In this document: piece after piece, positions 24,836 through 33,524 of the stretch
How positions within the stretch are numbered: position 1 is the stretch's first letter
Layout of the letters: each line of letters starts with the position of its first letter
Assembly (NCBI GenBank): GCA_007116135.1
Contig: SKIZ01000198.1
Span: forward strand, 1 to 35,167
Length of the DNA stretch: 35,167 nt
From: Burkholderiaceae bacterium
GTDB lineage: Bacteria > Pseudomonadota > Gammaproteobacteria > Burkholderiales > Burkholderiaceae_B
Reading direction: 5' to 3'
The notes under the pieces: model-generated
What the model saw: the letters and a program-made list of their open reading frames with translations, nothing else
Told to the model about the DNA's origin: nothing
The model's database searches: none
Program-made: the position numbers and the translations under genes

Positions 24836-26518
24836 TTAACGTGCCAATAGAGGTTTGGATTGCGTGCGAGCCAAGAGGATAACCGGAATTAAACCCACAA
24901 GCACAATCATCAGCGCGGCCACGGCACCCTCTTCATAGGTGCCACGCGAGGCCTCGGCGTAAAGCCAGGTTGCCAACGTGTCGAAGTTCATCGGTCGCAA
25001 CAAAAGGGTGGCGGGCAACTCTTTCATGATGTCGACAAAGATCAATAAGGCAGCAGTTGCCATGGCCGGTCTGAGCAGCGGTAGATGAACCCGCCTCAAA
25101 GTCGCACTTGGTGAATGGCCAAGCAGACGGGAAGCTTGTTCGATCGAGGGAGGCACGCGCGATAAGCCAGCCTCAAATGAACCGACCGAGATCGCCAGAA
25201 AACGGATCGTATAGGCAATCACCAAACCGATCGATGTGCCCATGAAAACGAGCTGAGTTAACTGCATGCCAAATAGGCCTAGAAAGACATCGATTGCATT
25301 GTCGACCCACATCAACGGCACAAGCAGACCAATGGCAATGACGGTTCCCGGAATGGCGTAGCCAATGCTCGCGCCCTTGGCAAACCACTGGGTCGGTGTC
25401 GAGGTGGCCGCACTCTCGCGCACGCGGCGTGTGCTCCATGCCACCACCAACCCACAGCAAAGTGTGACTATGGTTGCTACTACGGCGATACTCAATGTGT
25501 TCCAGGCCGCTGAGATCAGTTGGGGTGATATGGTGGCAGAATGCCCGAGACGAACAGTGGCCTCGTGTGCCAAGAAACCGGCGGGCAATAAGAAACCAAC
25601 GGTCACCGGGATCCAGCCCAAGACGATTGCAACCACCATGGGCCAGCCTTTTAGTCGTTGTGGCGTCATTGGGCGCATCCGTTGAACGGTGCTGTAGCGT
25701 TGGCGCTGTCGCGCGTGGCGCTCGAGTTGAATCAAAAAGACAACAATGACAAGCATCGACAAGGCAATTTGCGCCGCGCCTGCCAAATCGCTTCGGGTCA
25801 CCCAGGTGGTGTAGACCGCCACCGTCATGGTTTGAACCCCAAGAAACTCCGAAGCGCCGATGTCATTGAGAGTTTCAAGCAGGGCCAGACTGATGCCCAC
25901 TGCAATGGCAGGCCTAGCCAGTGGCAAGGCCACGCGGGTGAGCACACCGAAGGGCTTTTCTCCGAGGATCCGTGCGGCCTCGATCATGCCAGCGGCCTGG
26001 GTCAGAAACATCAATCGGGTGCTCAGGTAGACGTAGGGGTACAGGACAAACCCAAGCAAGATAATGGCGCCGGGCAACGAGCGAATGTCTGGTAAGCGAA
26101 AGTCTCGCGGCGAGGCGATGCCCAGTAAGTCGCGCATGAGTGTTTGAATCGGCCCCAGCGGATGCCACAAGTCCAGATAGGCAAACGCAATGATGTAGGT
26201 GGGCACCGCCAAAGGCAGCAGCAAAGCCCAGTTCAAGATCTTTCGGGTCGGAAAGTCGTAGGCGCTAACGAGCCAGGCCGCACCGGTTCCCAGAAAGGCA
26301 ACCAAGATGCCAACGCCGCTTAATAACAAGATGGTGTTGCTTCCCGCCTTCCAAATCACGCTATCGGCAAGGTGAGCCCAATGCGCAAAGCTTCCCGTAA
26401 AGGCGTGTATGGCCAGTGAAACGACAGGCGCAAAAACCGCCAGCACGATTAAAAGCGTGCTGGCGGTCCAGGCGGTGCTGCCTTGAATATCCCGATGTGC
26501 CCGCAAACTACCTAGCAC
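24836..26518 (-). CDS. Iron(III)-type ABC transporter permease, two fused domains
   Basis: This 560-residue inner-membrane protein has about twelve transmembrane helices and two binding-protein-dependent permease domains. The first EAA loop is around EAARILGEKPFGVLTRVALP and the second around EQASRLLGHSPSATLRRVHLP. Such fused permeases are typical of ferric iron importers (FbpB/SfuB), where one chain replaces a dimer. The start is GTG at 26518 with AAGGAG nine bases upstream. It lies between the periplasmic binding protein gene (21 bases before) and the ATPase gene (five bases after), so all three are one operon. Confidence 0.92.
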   Translation of the reverse strand: MLGSLRAHRDIQGSTAWTASTLLIVLAVFAPVVSLAIHAFTGSFAHWAHLADSVIWKAGSNTILLLSGVGILVAFLGTGAAWLVSAYDFPTRKILNWALLLPLAVPTYIIAFAYLDLWHPLGPIQTLMRDLLGIASPRDFRLPDIRSLPGAIILLGFVLYPYVYLSTRLMFLTQAAGMIEAARILGEKPFGVLTRVALPLARPAIAVGISLALLETLNDIGASEFLGVQTMTVAVYTTWVTRSDLAGAAQIALSMLVIVVFLIQLERHARQRQRYSTVQRMRPMTPQRLKGWPMVVAIVLGWIPVTVGFLLPAGFLAHEATVRLGHSATISPQLISAAWNTLSIAVVATIVTLCCGLVVAWSTRRVRESAATSTPTQWFAKGASIGYAIPGTVIAIGLLVPLMWVDNAIDVFLGLFGMQLTQLVFMGTSIGLVIAYTIRFLAISVGSFEAGLSRVPPSIEQASRLLGHSPSATLRRVHLPLLRPAMATAALLIFVDIMKELPATLLLRPMNFDTLATWLYAEASRGTYEEGAVAALMIVLVGLIPVILLARTQSKPLLAR

Positions 26519-26539
26519 GCGGTTACTCTCCTTATATGT

Positions 26540-27586
26540 TTAGTCGTTAAACCCGACTTTGTCGACGAGCTCGCTGGCTTGTTGGCGATATCGAGTCACC
26601 TCAATTAAGGGCAGGGGGTCAACGACTAGCGGTCCGAACGAGGCAGTGATGGGGTTGACTTCGATGCCCGCTTTGACTGGCAGTTCGTAGTTCGCATCGG
26701 CGTACATGCGCTGGGCATCGTCAGACACCAAGAACTCTAGCAGCTTGATCGCGTTATCCCGGTTTGGCGCAAATTGTGCCACGGCGGCGCCCGACACATT
26801 GACAAAGGTGGCGCCAGTCTTCTCAAAGGTTGGGCGTACGACTTTGATTGCATCACCCCATTGCCGATTATCCGAGCCTGGCTCAGCCGAGCGCATCAAG
26901 CCAACGTAGTAGGCATTGGCCAGCCCCAGATCACAAATGCCCCCCAAAATATCGCGCGCGACGTTTCGATCGCCGCCAGTGGCTTTGCGCGCCAGGTTGG
27001 CTTTAACGCCGCGCAGCCATTGTTCGGTCGCTTGCACACCGTTGTGGGCGATCATGGCTGCAATTAAGGCTGTGTTGTAGGGGTGTTGGCCTGAACGGAT
27101 GCAAAAGCGACCTTTCCATTTCGGGTCAGCCATTTGCTCATAGGTGATTTCTTCCAAGTCCAGGTCTTTGTCGGCATAGGCCACCCGATCGCGCAGCGAA
27201 AGGGCATACCAGTGGCCAGCACTGTCTCTTAAATTAGGCGCAATGGCTTCGTTTAGCACCGGTGAGTCGATGGGTTGGGTGACGCCTTGCTCGACCAAGT
27301 CAACGAGGTTGCCGATATCAACTGTCATCAAAATATCGGCCGGCGAGCGAGAGCCTTCGGCTTGGACGCGTTCGATCAAGCCATCTTTGACAAACACCGT
27401 GTTGACTTTGATGCCAGTGTCATTGGTGAACACCTCGAGCAATGGCAAGATCAGTTGTGGCTCGCGGGTGGTGTAGACGTTGACTTCGCCTTGCGCCATG
27501 GCCGGCGCTGCAACAACGCCGGCCAAAGCGGTGCCGATGATCATCTGACGCGTCGTTTTGATCCATTTGTTTAACTGGTTAACCAT
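26540..27586 (-). CDS. Periplasmic ferric-iron-binding protein (FbpA/FutA type)
   Basis: This 348-residue solute-binding protein has a signal peptide (basic KWIKTTRQ, hydrophobic 15-28, cleavage after AMA at about 31). The mature part opens VNVYTTREPQ. The adjacent tyrosines Tyr226-Tyr227 in LANAYYVG, with Tyr170 in HPYNTAL and Tyr38, correspond to the iron-ligand tyrosines of the FutA/IdiA/FbpA class, so free ferric iron is the probable ligand. Conserved SPADILMTVD and DPKWKGRFCIRS also match this class. GAGGG six or so bases before ATG 27586 is the ribosome-binding site. It is first in the operon and has its own promoter with a Fur-like operator. Confidence 0.92.
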   Translation of the reverse strand: MVNQLNKWIKTTRQMIIGTALAGVVAAPAMAQGEVNVYTTREPQLILPLLEVFTNDTGIKVNTVFVKDGLIERVQAEGSRSPADILMTVDIGNLVDLVEQGVTQPIDSPVLNEAIAPNLRDSAGHWYALSLRDRVAYADKDLDLEEITYEQMADPKWKGRFCIRSGQHPYNTALIAAMIAHNGVQATEQWLRGVKANLARKATGGDRNVARDILGGICDLGLANAYYVGLMRSAEPGSDNRQWGDAIKVVRPTFEKTGATFVNVSGAAVAQFAPNRDNAIKLLEFLVSDDAQRMYADANYELPVKAGIEVNPITASFGPLVVDPLPLIEVTRYRQQASELVDKVGFND

Positions 27587-27628
27587 AAAAAGCCCTCAAA
27601 GCGGGTTATTGAAGACGCAAGCGCTAAT

Positions 27629-27654
27629 GCAAATGCGAATTGTTCGTAATTATA
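27629..27654 (-). promoter_or_regulatory. Promoter -10 and Fur-like operator of the iron-transport operon
   Basis: On the minus strand a perfect TATAAT lies at 27654-27649; the -35 region is poor. Immediately downstream a 19-base imperfect inverted repeat (27632-27650, arms AATGCGAA and TTCGTAAT) covers the expected start point. The overlapping stretch at 27629-27647 resembles Fur boxes of the GCAAATGAGAATCATT type. Repression by Fur under iron sufficiency is the likely meaning. Confidence 0.5.
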
Positions 27655-27680
27655 TCACGACTTCCAATTGTGGCCGAAGG

Positions 27681-27700
27681 GCAGTGGCAAGCAGTGGCAT
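27681..27700. repeat. Tandem 10-base direct repeat between the iron-transport operon and ridA
   Basis: GCAGTGGCAA is followed at once by GCAGTGGCAT, nine of ten bases identical. It lies in the 193-base divergent gap about 30 bases upstream of the iron operon -10 box. Its position would suit an activator site, but no function is known. Confidence 0.5.
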
Positions 27701-27779
27701 CATGTGAACAATACTGATTCCCGATAAAACTCGCATTGTTTAAAATCAAAACTTCGATTATTCAAAGGTCACAGCCGAT

Positions 27780-28166
27780 ATGTCCAAACAAATCATCCAT
27801 ACCGACAAAGCCCCTGCAGCTGTGGGTCCTTACTCTCAAGCCGTGGCAACCACCGCAACAAAGATGGTGTTTTTGTCTGGGCAAATCGGTTTTGTGCCTG
27901 CCACCGGCGAGCTGGTGACCTCGTCGTTTGAAGACCAGGTCAAGCAAGCATTCACCAATATGGCCAGTGTCGTTGAGGCGGCCGGTGGCAACCTCAACCA
28001 AATTGTAAAATTAAATCTTTATCTAACTGATTTAAATAATTTTTCTGTGGTCAACGACATCATGGCTGCAATGATCCCTGAGCCTTTTCCGGCGCGCTCC
28101 ACGGTTGGGGTGGCGAGTTTACCCAAAGGGGCCACCTTTGAGGTCGAAGCCATCCTTGCCATCTAA
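27780..28166 (+). CDS. ridA: Enamine/imine deaminase RidA
   Basis: This 128-residue protein is canonical RidA, a trimeric enzyme that hydrolyses 2-aminoacrylate and related enamines released by PLP enzymes such as threonine dehydratase. Landmarks are APAAVGPYSQAV, FLSGQIGFVP, NLNQIVKLNLYLTD and the catalytic Arg106 in FPARSTVGVASLPKGA, ending in VEAILAI. The length equals E. coli RidA. An AAGG stretch lies about 12 bases before ATG 27780. It is divergent from the iron-uptake operon, and recG begins inside its last codons, indicating cotranscription. Confidence 0.96.
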   Translation: MSKQIIHTDKAPAAVGPYSQAVATTATKMVFLSGQIGFVPATGELVTSSFEDQVKQAFTNMASVVEAAGGNLNQIVKLNLYLTDLNNFSVVNDIMAAMIPEPFPARSTVGVASLPKGATFEVEAILAI

Positions 28167-30195
28167 GCCCGCGGCTAAACGTCGCACCGTCGGTTCGTTG
28201 CTTGAACGGCTTGGTTTGGTCAGTCCGATTGATTTCGTGTTGCACTTTCCGCTTCGCTACGAAGACGAAACCAAGATCGAACCGATTGACAGCGTTCGCG
28301 CCGGGCACGCCAGCCAGCTCGAGGGTGAGGTGGTCTGGGCCGAGGTGACTTATCGTCCGCGGCGCTATTTGTTGGCGCGGTTGCGCGATGATAGTGGTGA
28401 AATTCAGCTGCGCTGGCTTCATTTCTACCCCAGTCAGGTTCAGCAAATGCAGCCAGGCAAGCGCTGGCGTGTGCGTGGTGAGGTACGTGCTGGCTACAAC
28501 GGTCTTGAGATGGTGCACCCGAAGATCTCAAGTGTCAGCGGCCCCTTGCCGAGCGCGCTCACGCCGGTCTACCCCAGTACCGAAGGTCTGCCACAAAAGG
28601 CAATTCGCCAGCGCATCGAGCAAGCCTTGCAAAGCGTTGATTTGAGCGATACGTTGCCTGAATCGGTCAGGGATGCGTTGGGCTTGATGTCTTTTGAGCA
28701 AGCGGTAAAGGTGTTGCACGAGCCCAAGCCTGGCGAGGATTTGAGCCAACTTGAGGATCGCTCGCATCCGGCCTGGGTGCGCGTGAAGTTTGATGAGCTT
28801 CTAGCCCAACAGTTAAGCCTAGCGCAGGCGCGTGCGCAACGTCGACTCTTGGTGGCCAGTGCATTGCCTAGTCCACCGGCTGGCGATAGTTTGGCCACAC
28901 GCCTGATGCGTCAGTTGCCTTTTGAGTTGACCGGTGCGCAAAAGCGCGTGGTCGATGAGATCCACGCTGATTTGGCCAAGCCCCATCCGATGCATCGATT
29001 GTTGCAAGGCGATGTCGGTAGCGGCAAAACGGTCGTGGCCGCGCTTGCGGCGATGCGCGCCATCGATCACGGTAAACAAGCCGCCGTCATGGCACCGACC
29101 GAAATTCTGGCCGAGCAGCACTTTTTAAAGCTGCAACCTTGGGCCGCATCACTAGGTCTGTCTTGCGTGTGGCTGGCTGCTGGTTTGAGTGCCAGTGCCA
29201 AGCGGGCCGCGGTGGCGGCCATTGAAAGCGGGCAGGCGCACTTAGTGGTTGGTACGCAGGCGCTGATTCAGTCTTCGGTTAGTTTTTATGACCTTGGTTT
29301 AGCCATTGTCGATGAGCAACATCGCTTTGGGGTGTCGCAGCGCCTAGCGCTAGGTGACAAATCGCGCCATGGGTTGCCACACCAGCTGACCATGAGTGCC
29401 ACGCCCATCCCGCGCTCACTGGCGATGACCTTTTTTGCTGATCTTGATGTGTCGGTGATTGATGAACGACCGCCAGGGCGGCTGCCGGTGAAAACCAAGC
29501 TCGTCAGTGCTAGCCGGCGCCAGGAGGTCATTGCAGGCTTGCGCACATCGATACAGCAGGGTGGGCAGGTCTATTGGGTTTGCCCTTTGGTGCAGGAAAG
29601 TGAGGCGTTGCAGCTGCAAACAGCAACTGAAACGCATGAGATGCTCTCGGCAGCGCTGCCTGAGGTCAGTGTCGGTTTGGTCCACGGGCGGCTATCGGGG
29701 CCGGAGAAAACCGCTGTCATGCAAAAGTTTAAAGAAGGGCAGATTAGCGTGCTGGTGGCCACCACCGTCATTGAGGTGGGCGTCGATGTGGCCAATGCGA
29801 GCCAAATGGTAATTGAACATGCCGAGCGCTTTGGCTTGGCGCAGCTGCACCAGCTGCGCGGGCGTGTCGGGCGGGGTGTGCGTGAGTCGATTTGTCTGCT
29901 GCTCTACGAGGGCCCACTGTCAGCTGATGCCAAGTACCGGCTGCGTGCGATGTATGAGACTGACGATGGCTTTGAAATTGCCAGAAGGGACCTTCAGTTG
30001 CGCGGGCCTGGCGAGTTTCTTGGCGCGCGACAGTCGGGGCTGTCGTTGCTGCGCTTTGCTGATTTCGAGGCCGATGCCCACTGGGTTGAGCAAGCCAAGC
30101 TCTTGGCTGCCCAATTGCGCAGCAAAGACAGCGCGATTGCGCTAAATCATGTCGAGCGCTGGATGCAGGGCCGCGATGCGTATTTGAACGGTTAG
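28156..30195 (+). CDS. recG: ATP-dependent DNA helicase RecG
   Basis: This about 679-residue helicase remodels stalled replication forks and branched DNA. The N-terminal wedge domain (about 45-140) contains LHFPLRYEDET and TYRPRRYLL. Helicase motifs are GDVGSGKT (285-292), MAPTEILAEQH, VGTQAL, VDEQHRFGV (DEQH at 386-389), MSATPIPRS, ATTVIEVGVD and QLRGRVGRG. No ATG exists near the N-terminus. TTG 28156 (LPSKPAAKRR) best fits relatives; TTG 28138 has a better site (AAAGGGG, six bases upstream) and would add six residues. Either start lies inside ridA, so the genes overlap by 11 to 29 bases. oxyR follows. Confidence 0.95.
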   Translation: MPSKPAAKRRTVGSLLERLGLVSPIDFVLHFPLRYEDETKIEPIDSVRAGHASQLEGEVVWAEVTYRPRRYLLARLRDDSGEIQLRWLHFYPSQVQQMQPGKRWRVRGEVRAGYNGLEMVHPKISSVSGPLPSALTPVYPSTEGLPQKAIRQRIEQALQSVDLSDTLPESVRDALGLMSFEQAVKVLHEPKPGEDLSQLEDRSHPAWVRVKFDELLAQQLSLAQARAQRRLLVASALPSPPAGDSLATRLMRQLPFELTGAQKRVVDEIHADLAKPHPMHRLLQGDVGSGKTVVAALAAMRAIDHGKQAAVMAPTEILAEQHFLKLQPWAASLGLSCVWLAAGLSASAKRAAVAAIESGQAHLVVGTQALIQSSVSFYDLGLAIVDEQHRFGVSQRLALGDKSRHGLPHQLTMSATPIPRSLAMTFFADLDVSVIDERPPGRLPVKTKLVSASRRQEVIAGLRTSIQQGGQVYWVCPLVQESEALQLQTATETHEMLSAALPEVSVGLVHGRLSGPEKTAVMQKFKEGQISVLVATTVIEVGVDVANASQMVIEHAERFGLAQLHQLRGRVGRGVRESICLLLYEGPLSADAKYRLRAMYETDDGFEIARRDLQLRGPGEFLGARQSGLSLLRFADFEADAHWVEQAKLLAAQLRSKDSAIALNHVERWMQGRDAYLNG

Positions 30196-30218
30196 TATTT
30201 GGGGCACGGAGCGTATTA

Positions 30219-31175
30219 ATGACCTTGACTGAATTGAAGTACATCGTGGCTGTTGCGCGTGAGCGGCATTTCGGCCGTGCAGCTGAAGCGTGTTTTGTGA
30301 GTCAACCGACCTTGTCGGTCGCGATTCGCAAACTCGAAGACGAGCTCGGGGTTGTGATTTTTGAGCGTGGTGGCTCGGAAATTGGCGTCACGCCTATCGG
30401 TGAGCGCGTGGTCGCACAAGCGCATAAGGTGTTGCAAGAAAGTGCGGCGATTCGCGAAATTGCGCGCATGGGCCATGACCCGCTGGCTGGTCCTTTGCGC
30501 GTGGGGGTGATCTACACGATTGGACCGTATTTGCTGCCTCGGCTCATACCCGTGCAAGTTCAACGAACACCGCAGATGCCCTTGATCCTGCAGGAAAACT
30601 TCACACACAAGCTCATTGAACTGCTGCGCCAAGGTGAGATTGACTGTGCCATTATGGCGTTGCCATTGCCCGACACGGGGCTTGCGACACTGCCGCTATA
30701 TGACGAGCCCTTTATGGTGGCCATGCCCACTGATCACCCGTGGGCGCAGCGCCAGCAGATTGCCGCGCAAGATCTCAAGCAAGAAAACATGTTGTTGCTT
30801 GGCTCTGGCCATTGCTTTCGCGATCACGTGCTTGGCGTGTGTCCCGAGCTTTCGCGCTTCTCAGATGCGCCCGAGGGGTTTCAGCGCTCTTTTGAGGGTT
30901 CCTCGCTTGAGACCATTCGCCACATGGTCGCCGCCGGTATTGGGCTGACGGTCATGCCAGTGACCTCGCTGATGAATAACGATCAATCCGAAGGCGGCTT
31001 GTTGCGCTTTGTGCCCTTTGAGCCGCCGGCGCCTGATCGGCGTGTGGCCTTGGCTTGGCGCAAGCGCTTTCCGCGCATAGCGGCCATCAAGGCGCTAACG
31101 CAGGCCATCGCGGCCACACCATTGCCCGGGGTTCGCATGTTGCCAATCGATGAGGCGGTATTCGACGATTCGTAA
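30219..31175 (+). CDS. oxyR: Hydrogen peroxide-sensing LysR-type regulator OxyR
   Basis: This 318-residue LysR protein has a winged helix-turn-helix opening MTLTELKYIVAVARERHFGR and SQPTLSVAIRKLE. Its sensor domain carries the redox pair Cys199 and Cys208 in GHCFRDHVLGVC, at the same numbers as in E. coli OxyR, which form a disulfide on peroxide exposure. Identification as OxyR rather than a generic LysR rests on this pair. GGAG eight bases before ATG 30219 supports the start. It is 23 bases downstream of recG, and recG-oxyR adjacency is common in Burkholderiales. dps, a classical OxyR target, follows 49 bases later. Confidence 0.95.
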   Translation: MTLTELKYIVAVARERHFGRAAEACFVSQPTLSVAIRKLEDELGVVIFERGGSEIGVTPIGERVVAQAHKVLQESAAIREIARMGHDPLAGPLRVGVIYTIGPYLLPRLIPVQVQRTPQMPLILQENFTHKLIELLRQGEIDCAIMALPLPDTGLATLPLYDEPFMVAMPTDHPWAQRQQIAAQDLKQENMLLLGSGHCFRDHVLGVCPELSRFSDAPEGFQRSFEGSSLETIRHMVAAGIGLTVMPVTSLMNNDQSEGGLLRFVPFEPPAPDRRVALAWRKRFPRIAAIKALTQAIAATPLPGVRMLPIDEAVFDDS

Positions 31176-31224
31176 GCGCCAGTGGTATTCTGATTACTTC
31201 AGTTTTCTTGGTGTGAGATTAAAC

Positions 31225-31722
31225 ATGGCAACCAAATCAACAGCGGTCAAGGCGCCACCTATCAATATCGGCATATCGGCCAAAGATAGGGCACTTGTGT
31301 CTGGTGAGTTATCCAAAATGCTGGCCGACTCTTACACGCTTTATCTCATGACGCACAACTTTCACTGGAACGTCGAGGGCCCGATGTTCAACACATTGCA
31401 TGCGATGTTCATGACGCAGTACACCGAGCAATGGGGCGCCCTTGACCAGATTGCCGAGCGCATCCGAGCACTCGGGCATTACGCGCCCGGTACCTATGCG
31501 CAGTACGCCAAGCTGTCATCGATACGCGAGCCCAAATCGGTCCCGCATGCCCAGGAGATGGTTCGGCTGCTTGTGCTTGGCAATGAGGCGGTTGCCAAGA
31601 CAGCCAGGGCTGCGCAAGCGTTGGCCGATACGGCAGGTGACCAGCCAAGCGCTGACTTGCTCACACAGCGTTTGGATGTGCACGAGAAAAACGCCTGGAT
31701 GCTGCGCAGCCTGCTTAGCTAA
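31225..31722 (+). CDS. dps: Dps family DNA-protecting/ferritin-like protein
   Basis: This 165-residue Dps protein forms hollow dodecamers that store iron and protect DNA from peroxide. The start at 31225 (MATKSTAVK) fits the family; the open frame back to 31150 lies inside oxyR. The ferroxidase helix reads THNFHWNVEGPMF and LHAMFMTQY. By gap-free comparison with E. coli Dps, His51, His63, Asp78 and Glu82 are matched by His47, His59, Asp74 and Glu78. The fourth acidic ligand (E. coli Asp67) is Met63 here. It lies 49 bases after oxyR and two bases before ubiA. No strong ribosome-binding site is visible. Confidence 0.93.
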   Translation: MATKSTAVKAPPINIGISAKDRALVSGELSKMLADSYTLYLMTHNFHWNVEGPMFNTLHAMFMTQYTEQWGALDQIAERIRALGHYAPGTYAQYAKLSSIREPKSVPHAQEMVRLLVLGNEAVAKTARAAQALADTAGDQPSADLLTQRLDVHEKNAWMLRSLLS

Positions 31723-31724
31723 CC

Positions 31725-32600
31725 ATGGTTGTGAGGCCACTGGCTCGGCTTGGCCTTTATGCCAAGCTCGTGCGCATTGATAAACCGATTGGCACGCTGT
31801 TGTTGCTCTGGCCTACGCTTTGGGCTTTTTGGGCCGCAAGCGCCGGTCAACCGCCGCTGGGTATTTTGTTAATTTTTGTGGCGGGTACGTTTTTGATGCG
31901 CGCAGCTGGCTGCGCGATCAATGATTACTTCGACCGTGACTTTGACCGCCACGTCAGGCGAACCCGTGATCGGGTGCTCACCCAAGGTCTGATTGAGCCG
32001 CGTGAAGCGTTGATCGTGGCGGCAACGCTGGCCGTGCTGGCATTCTTGCTGGTGTTGTTGCTAAACCCACTGACCATCGCCTTATCGTTTGTCGCCTTGA
32101 CGCTGGCGGCAACTTACCCTTTGATGAAACGCCTATTTGGCATGCCTCAGGCCTACCTGGGTCTGGCGTTTAGTTTTGGTATGCCAATGGCCTTTGCCGC
32201 GCTCACCAATGAAGTCCCGCCGGTGGTCTGGGTTTTTATGTTGGCCAATCTGTGCTGGACCGTTGCCTACGATACAGAGTACGCGATGGTTGACCGCGAA
32301 GATGACTTGATTCTCGGACTAAAGACCTCAGCGATCACGTTTGGTCGCTTTGATGTTTTGGCCGTGGGCTTATGCTATTTCGGTGCGTTAGGGCTCTTGG
32401 TTGTGGTCGGGGCGCTTATGCAATGGCAATGGCCATATTACGTTGGTCTTTTGGTGGCTTTGTCGATTGCTGCTACGCACTTGATATGGATTCGTGAGCG
32501 CGACCCCGCTTCCTGTTTTAGGGCTTTTCGCCACAACAACTGGTTTGGTGCGGCGATTTTTGCCGGAATAGTCGCGCAGTATCTCTGGTCAGCACCCTAG
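31725..32600 (+). CDS. ubiA: 4-hydroxybenzoate polyprenyltransferase UbiA
   Basis: This 291-residue inner-membrane prenyltransferase attaches the polyprenyl tail to 4-hydroxybenzoate in ubiquinone synthesis. Both Mg-diphosphate motifs are present: NDYFDRDFD (66-74) and DTEYAMVDREDD (183-194). VRIDKPIGTLLLLWPTLWAF, MRAAGCAIND and FGMPMAFAA are close to E. coli UbiA. About eight to nine transmembrane helices are expected. ATG 31725 is two bases after the dps stop, so translation may be coupled; no ribosome-binding site is seen. In relatives ubiA lies near recG-oxyR and proC as here. Confidence 0.95.
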   Translation: MVVRPLARLGLYAKLVRIDKPIGTLLLLWPTLWAFWAASAGQPPLGILLIFVAGTFLMRAAGCAINDYFDRDFDRHVRRTRDRVLTQGLIEPREALIVAATLAVLAFLLVLLLNPLTIALSFVALTLAATYPLMKRLFGMPQAYLGLAFSFGMPMAFAALTNEVPPVVWVFMLANLCWTVAYDTEYAMVDREDDLILGLKTSAITFGRFDVLAVGLCYFGALGLLVVVGALMQWQWPYYVGLLVALSIAATHLIWIRERDPASCFRAFRHNNWFGAAIFAGIVAQYLWSAP

Positions 32601-32656
32601 TTTGCCCGCGATTTTCCATCACACCAAAGGACGCGAAGGACGTAAACTGACGCACT

Positions 32657-33499
32657 ATGAAAAACACACAAAAAATCGCTTTCATCGGTGGCGGCAACAT
32701 GGCCACCGCGCTCATCGAAGGGATGCTCAAGCGCGGTCTGTCACCTGAGTCCATACACGTCATTGACATCAATGAACAAGTGCAGGGGCACTGGCGCAGC
32801 CGTGGCCTATCGGTGGGCGCCGATGTTGATCAGCACCTTGGCCAATGCGGTTTGTGGGTGCTTGCGGTCAAGCCACAGCAGATGGCGCAAGTGGTGGCAC
32901 GCGCTAAAACGGTGTTGCAGCCAGGTACGGTGGTCGTCAGCATTGCCGCTGGCATTTCGTCGCAAGCGCTATCGCAATGGCTTGGCACTGAAAGCGAGCC
33001 GTGGCCGGCAGTCATTCGCGCGATGCCCAATACGCCAGCACTCGTGGAAAAGGGCATGACCGGCCTTTTGGCCAATGCGCAGGTTGCGCCCCAGCAGTGC
33101 GAACAGGTCCAAGAGCTTTTTGCCGCTGTCGGTGAAGTCACGTGGGTTCAAAGCGAGGAAATGATCGATGCCATCATTGCCGTCTCAGGCAGTGGTCCGG
33201 CTTACGTTTTTCGCTTTATCGAGGCGATGGTTGCCGGTGGCGAACAATTGGGCATGAACGCTGAGCAGGCCAAGCAACTGACGCTTGCGACCATCGAAGG
33301 CGCGCTGACGCTAGCGCGCCAGTCGGCCGATCCCGTGAGCGTTTTGCGCGAGCGCGTCACCTCTAAGGGCGGCACCACAGCTGCTGCCTTGGATGTGCTT
33401 GAGCACGGGCAGTTTTTACAATTAATCGGTCAAGCCATGAAAGCCGCGCATGATCGGGCAGGGGCCTTGTCGCGCGAATTTGGCAGGCCCGCCGATTAA
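32657..33499 (+). CDS. proC: Pyrroline-5-carboxylate reductase
   Basis: This 280-residue enzyme carries out the last step of proline synthesis, reducing 1-pyrroline-5-carboxylate with NAD(P)H. The Rossmann loop is IAFIGGGNMATALI (GGGNM 11-15). AVKPQQM, RAMPNTPALV, the signature IIAVSGSGPAYVFRFIEAM and SKGGTTAAALDVLE are all conserved. The length is in the family range (E. coli 269). The 56-base gap after ubiA contains two copies of AAGGACG (the second at 32637); no well-placed ribosome-binding site is seen. The stop codon lies inside a perfect 10-base inverted repeat at 33491-33524. Confidence 0.96.
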   Translation: MKNTQKIAFIGGGNMATALIEGMLKRGLSPESIHVIDINEQVQGHWRSRGLSVGADVDQHLGQCGLWVLAVKPQQMAQVVARAKTVLQPGTVVVSIAAGISSQALSQWLGTESEPWPAVIRAMPNTPALVEKGMTGLLANAQVAPQQCEQVQELFAAVGEVTWVQSEEMIDAIIAVSGSGPAYVFRFIEAMVAGGEQLGMNAEQAKQLTLATIEGALTLARQSADPVSVLRERVTSKGGTTAAALDVLEHGQFLQLIGQAMKAAHDRAGALSREFGRPAD

Positions 33500-33524
33500 G
33501 GCCTAGCAATAACTCTTAATCGGC
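33491..33524. repeat. Perfect 10-base inverted repeat at the end of proC
   Basis: GCCGATTAAG (33491-33500) and CTTAATCGGC (33515-33524) are exactly complementary around a 14-base loop. The left arm contains the proC stop codon. No T-run follows, so a standard terminator is doubtful; an mRNA 3'-end stem or an operator for the downstream gene are possible. Confidence 0.6.
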
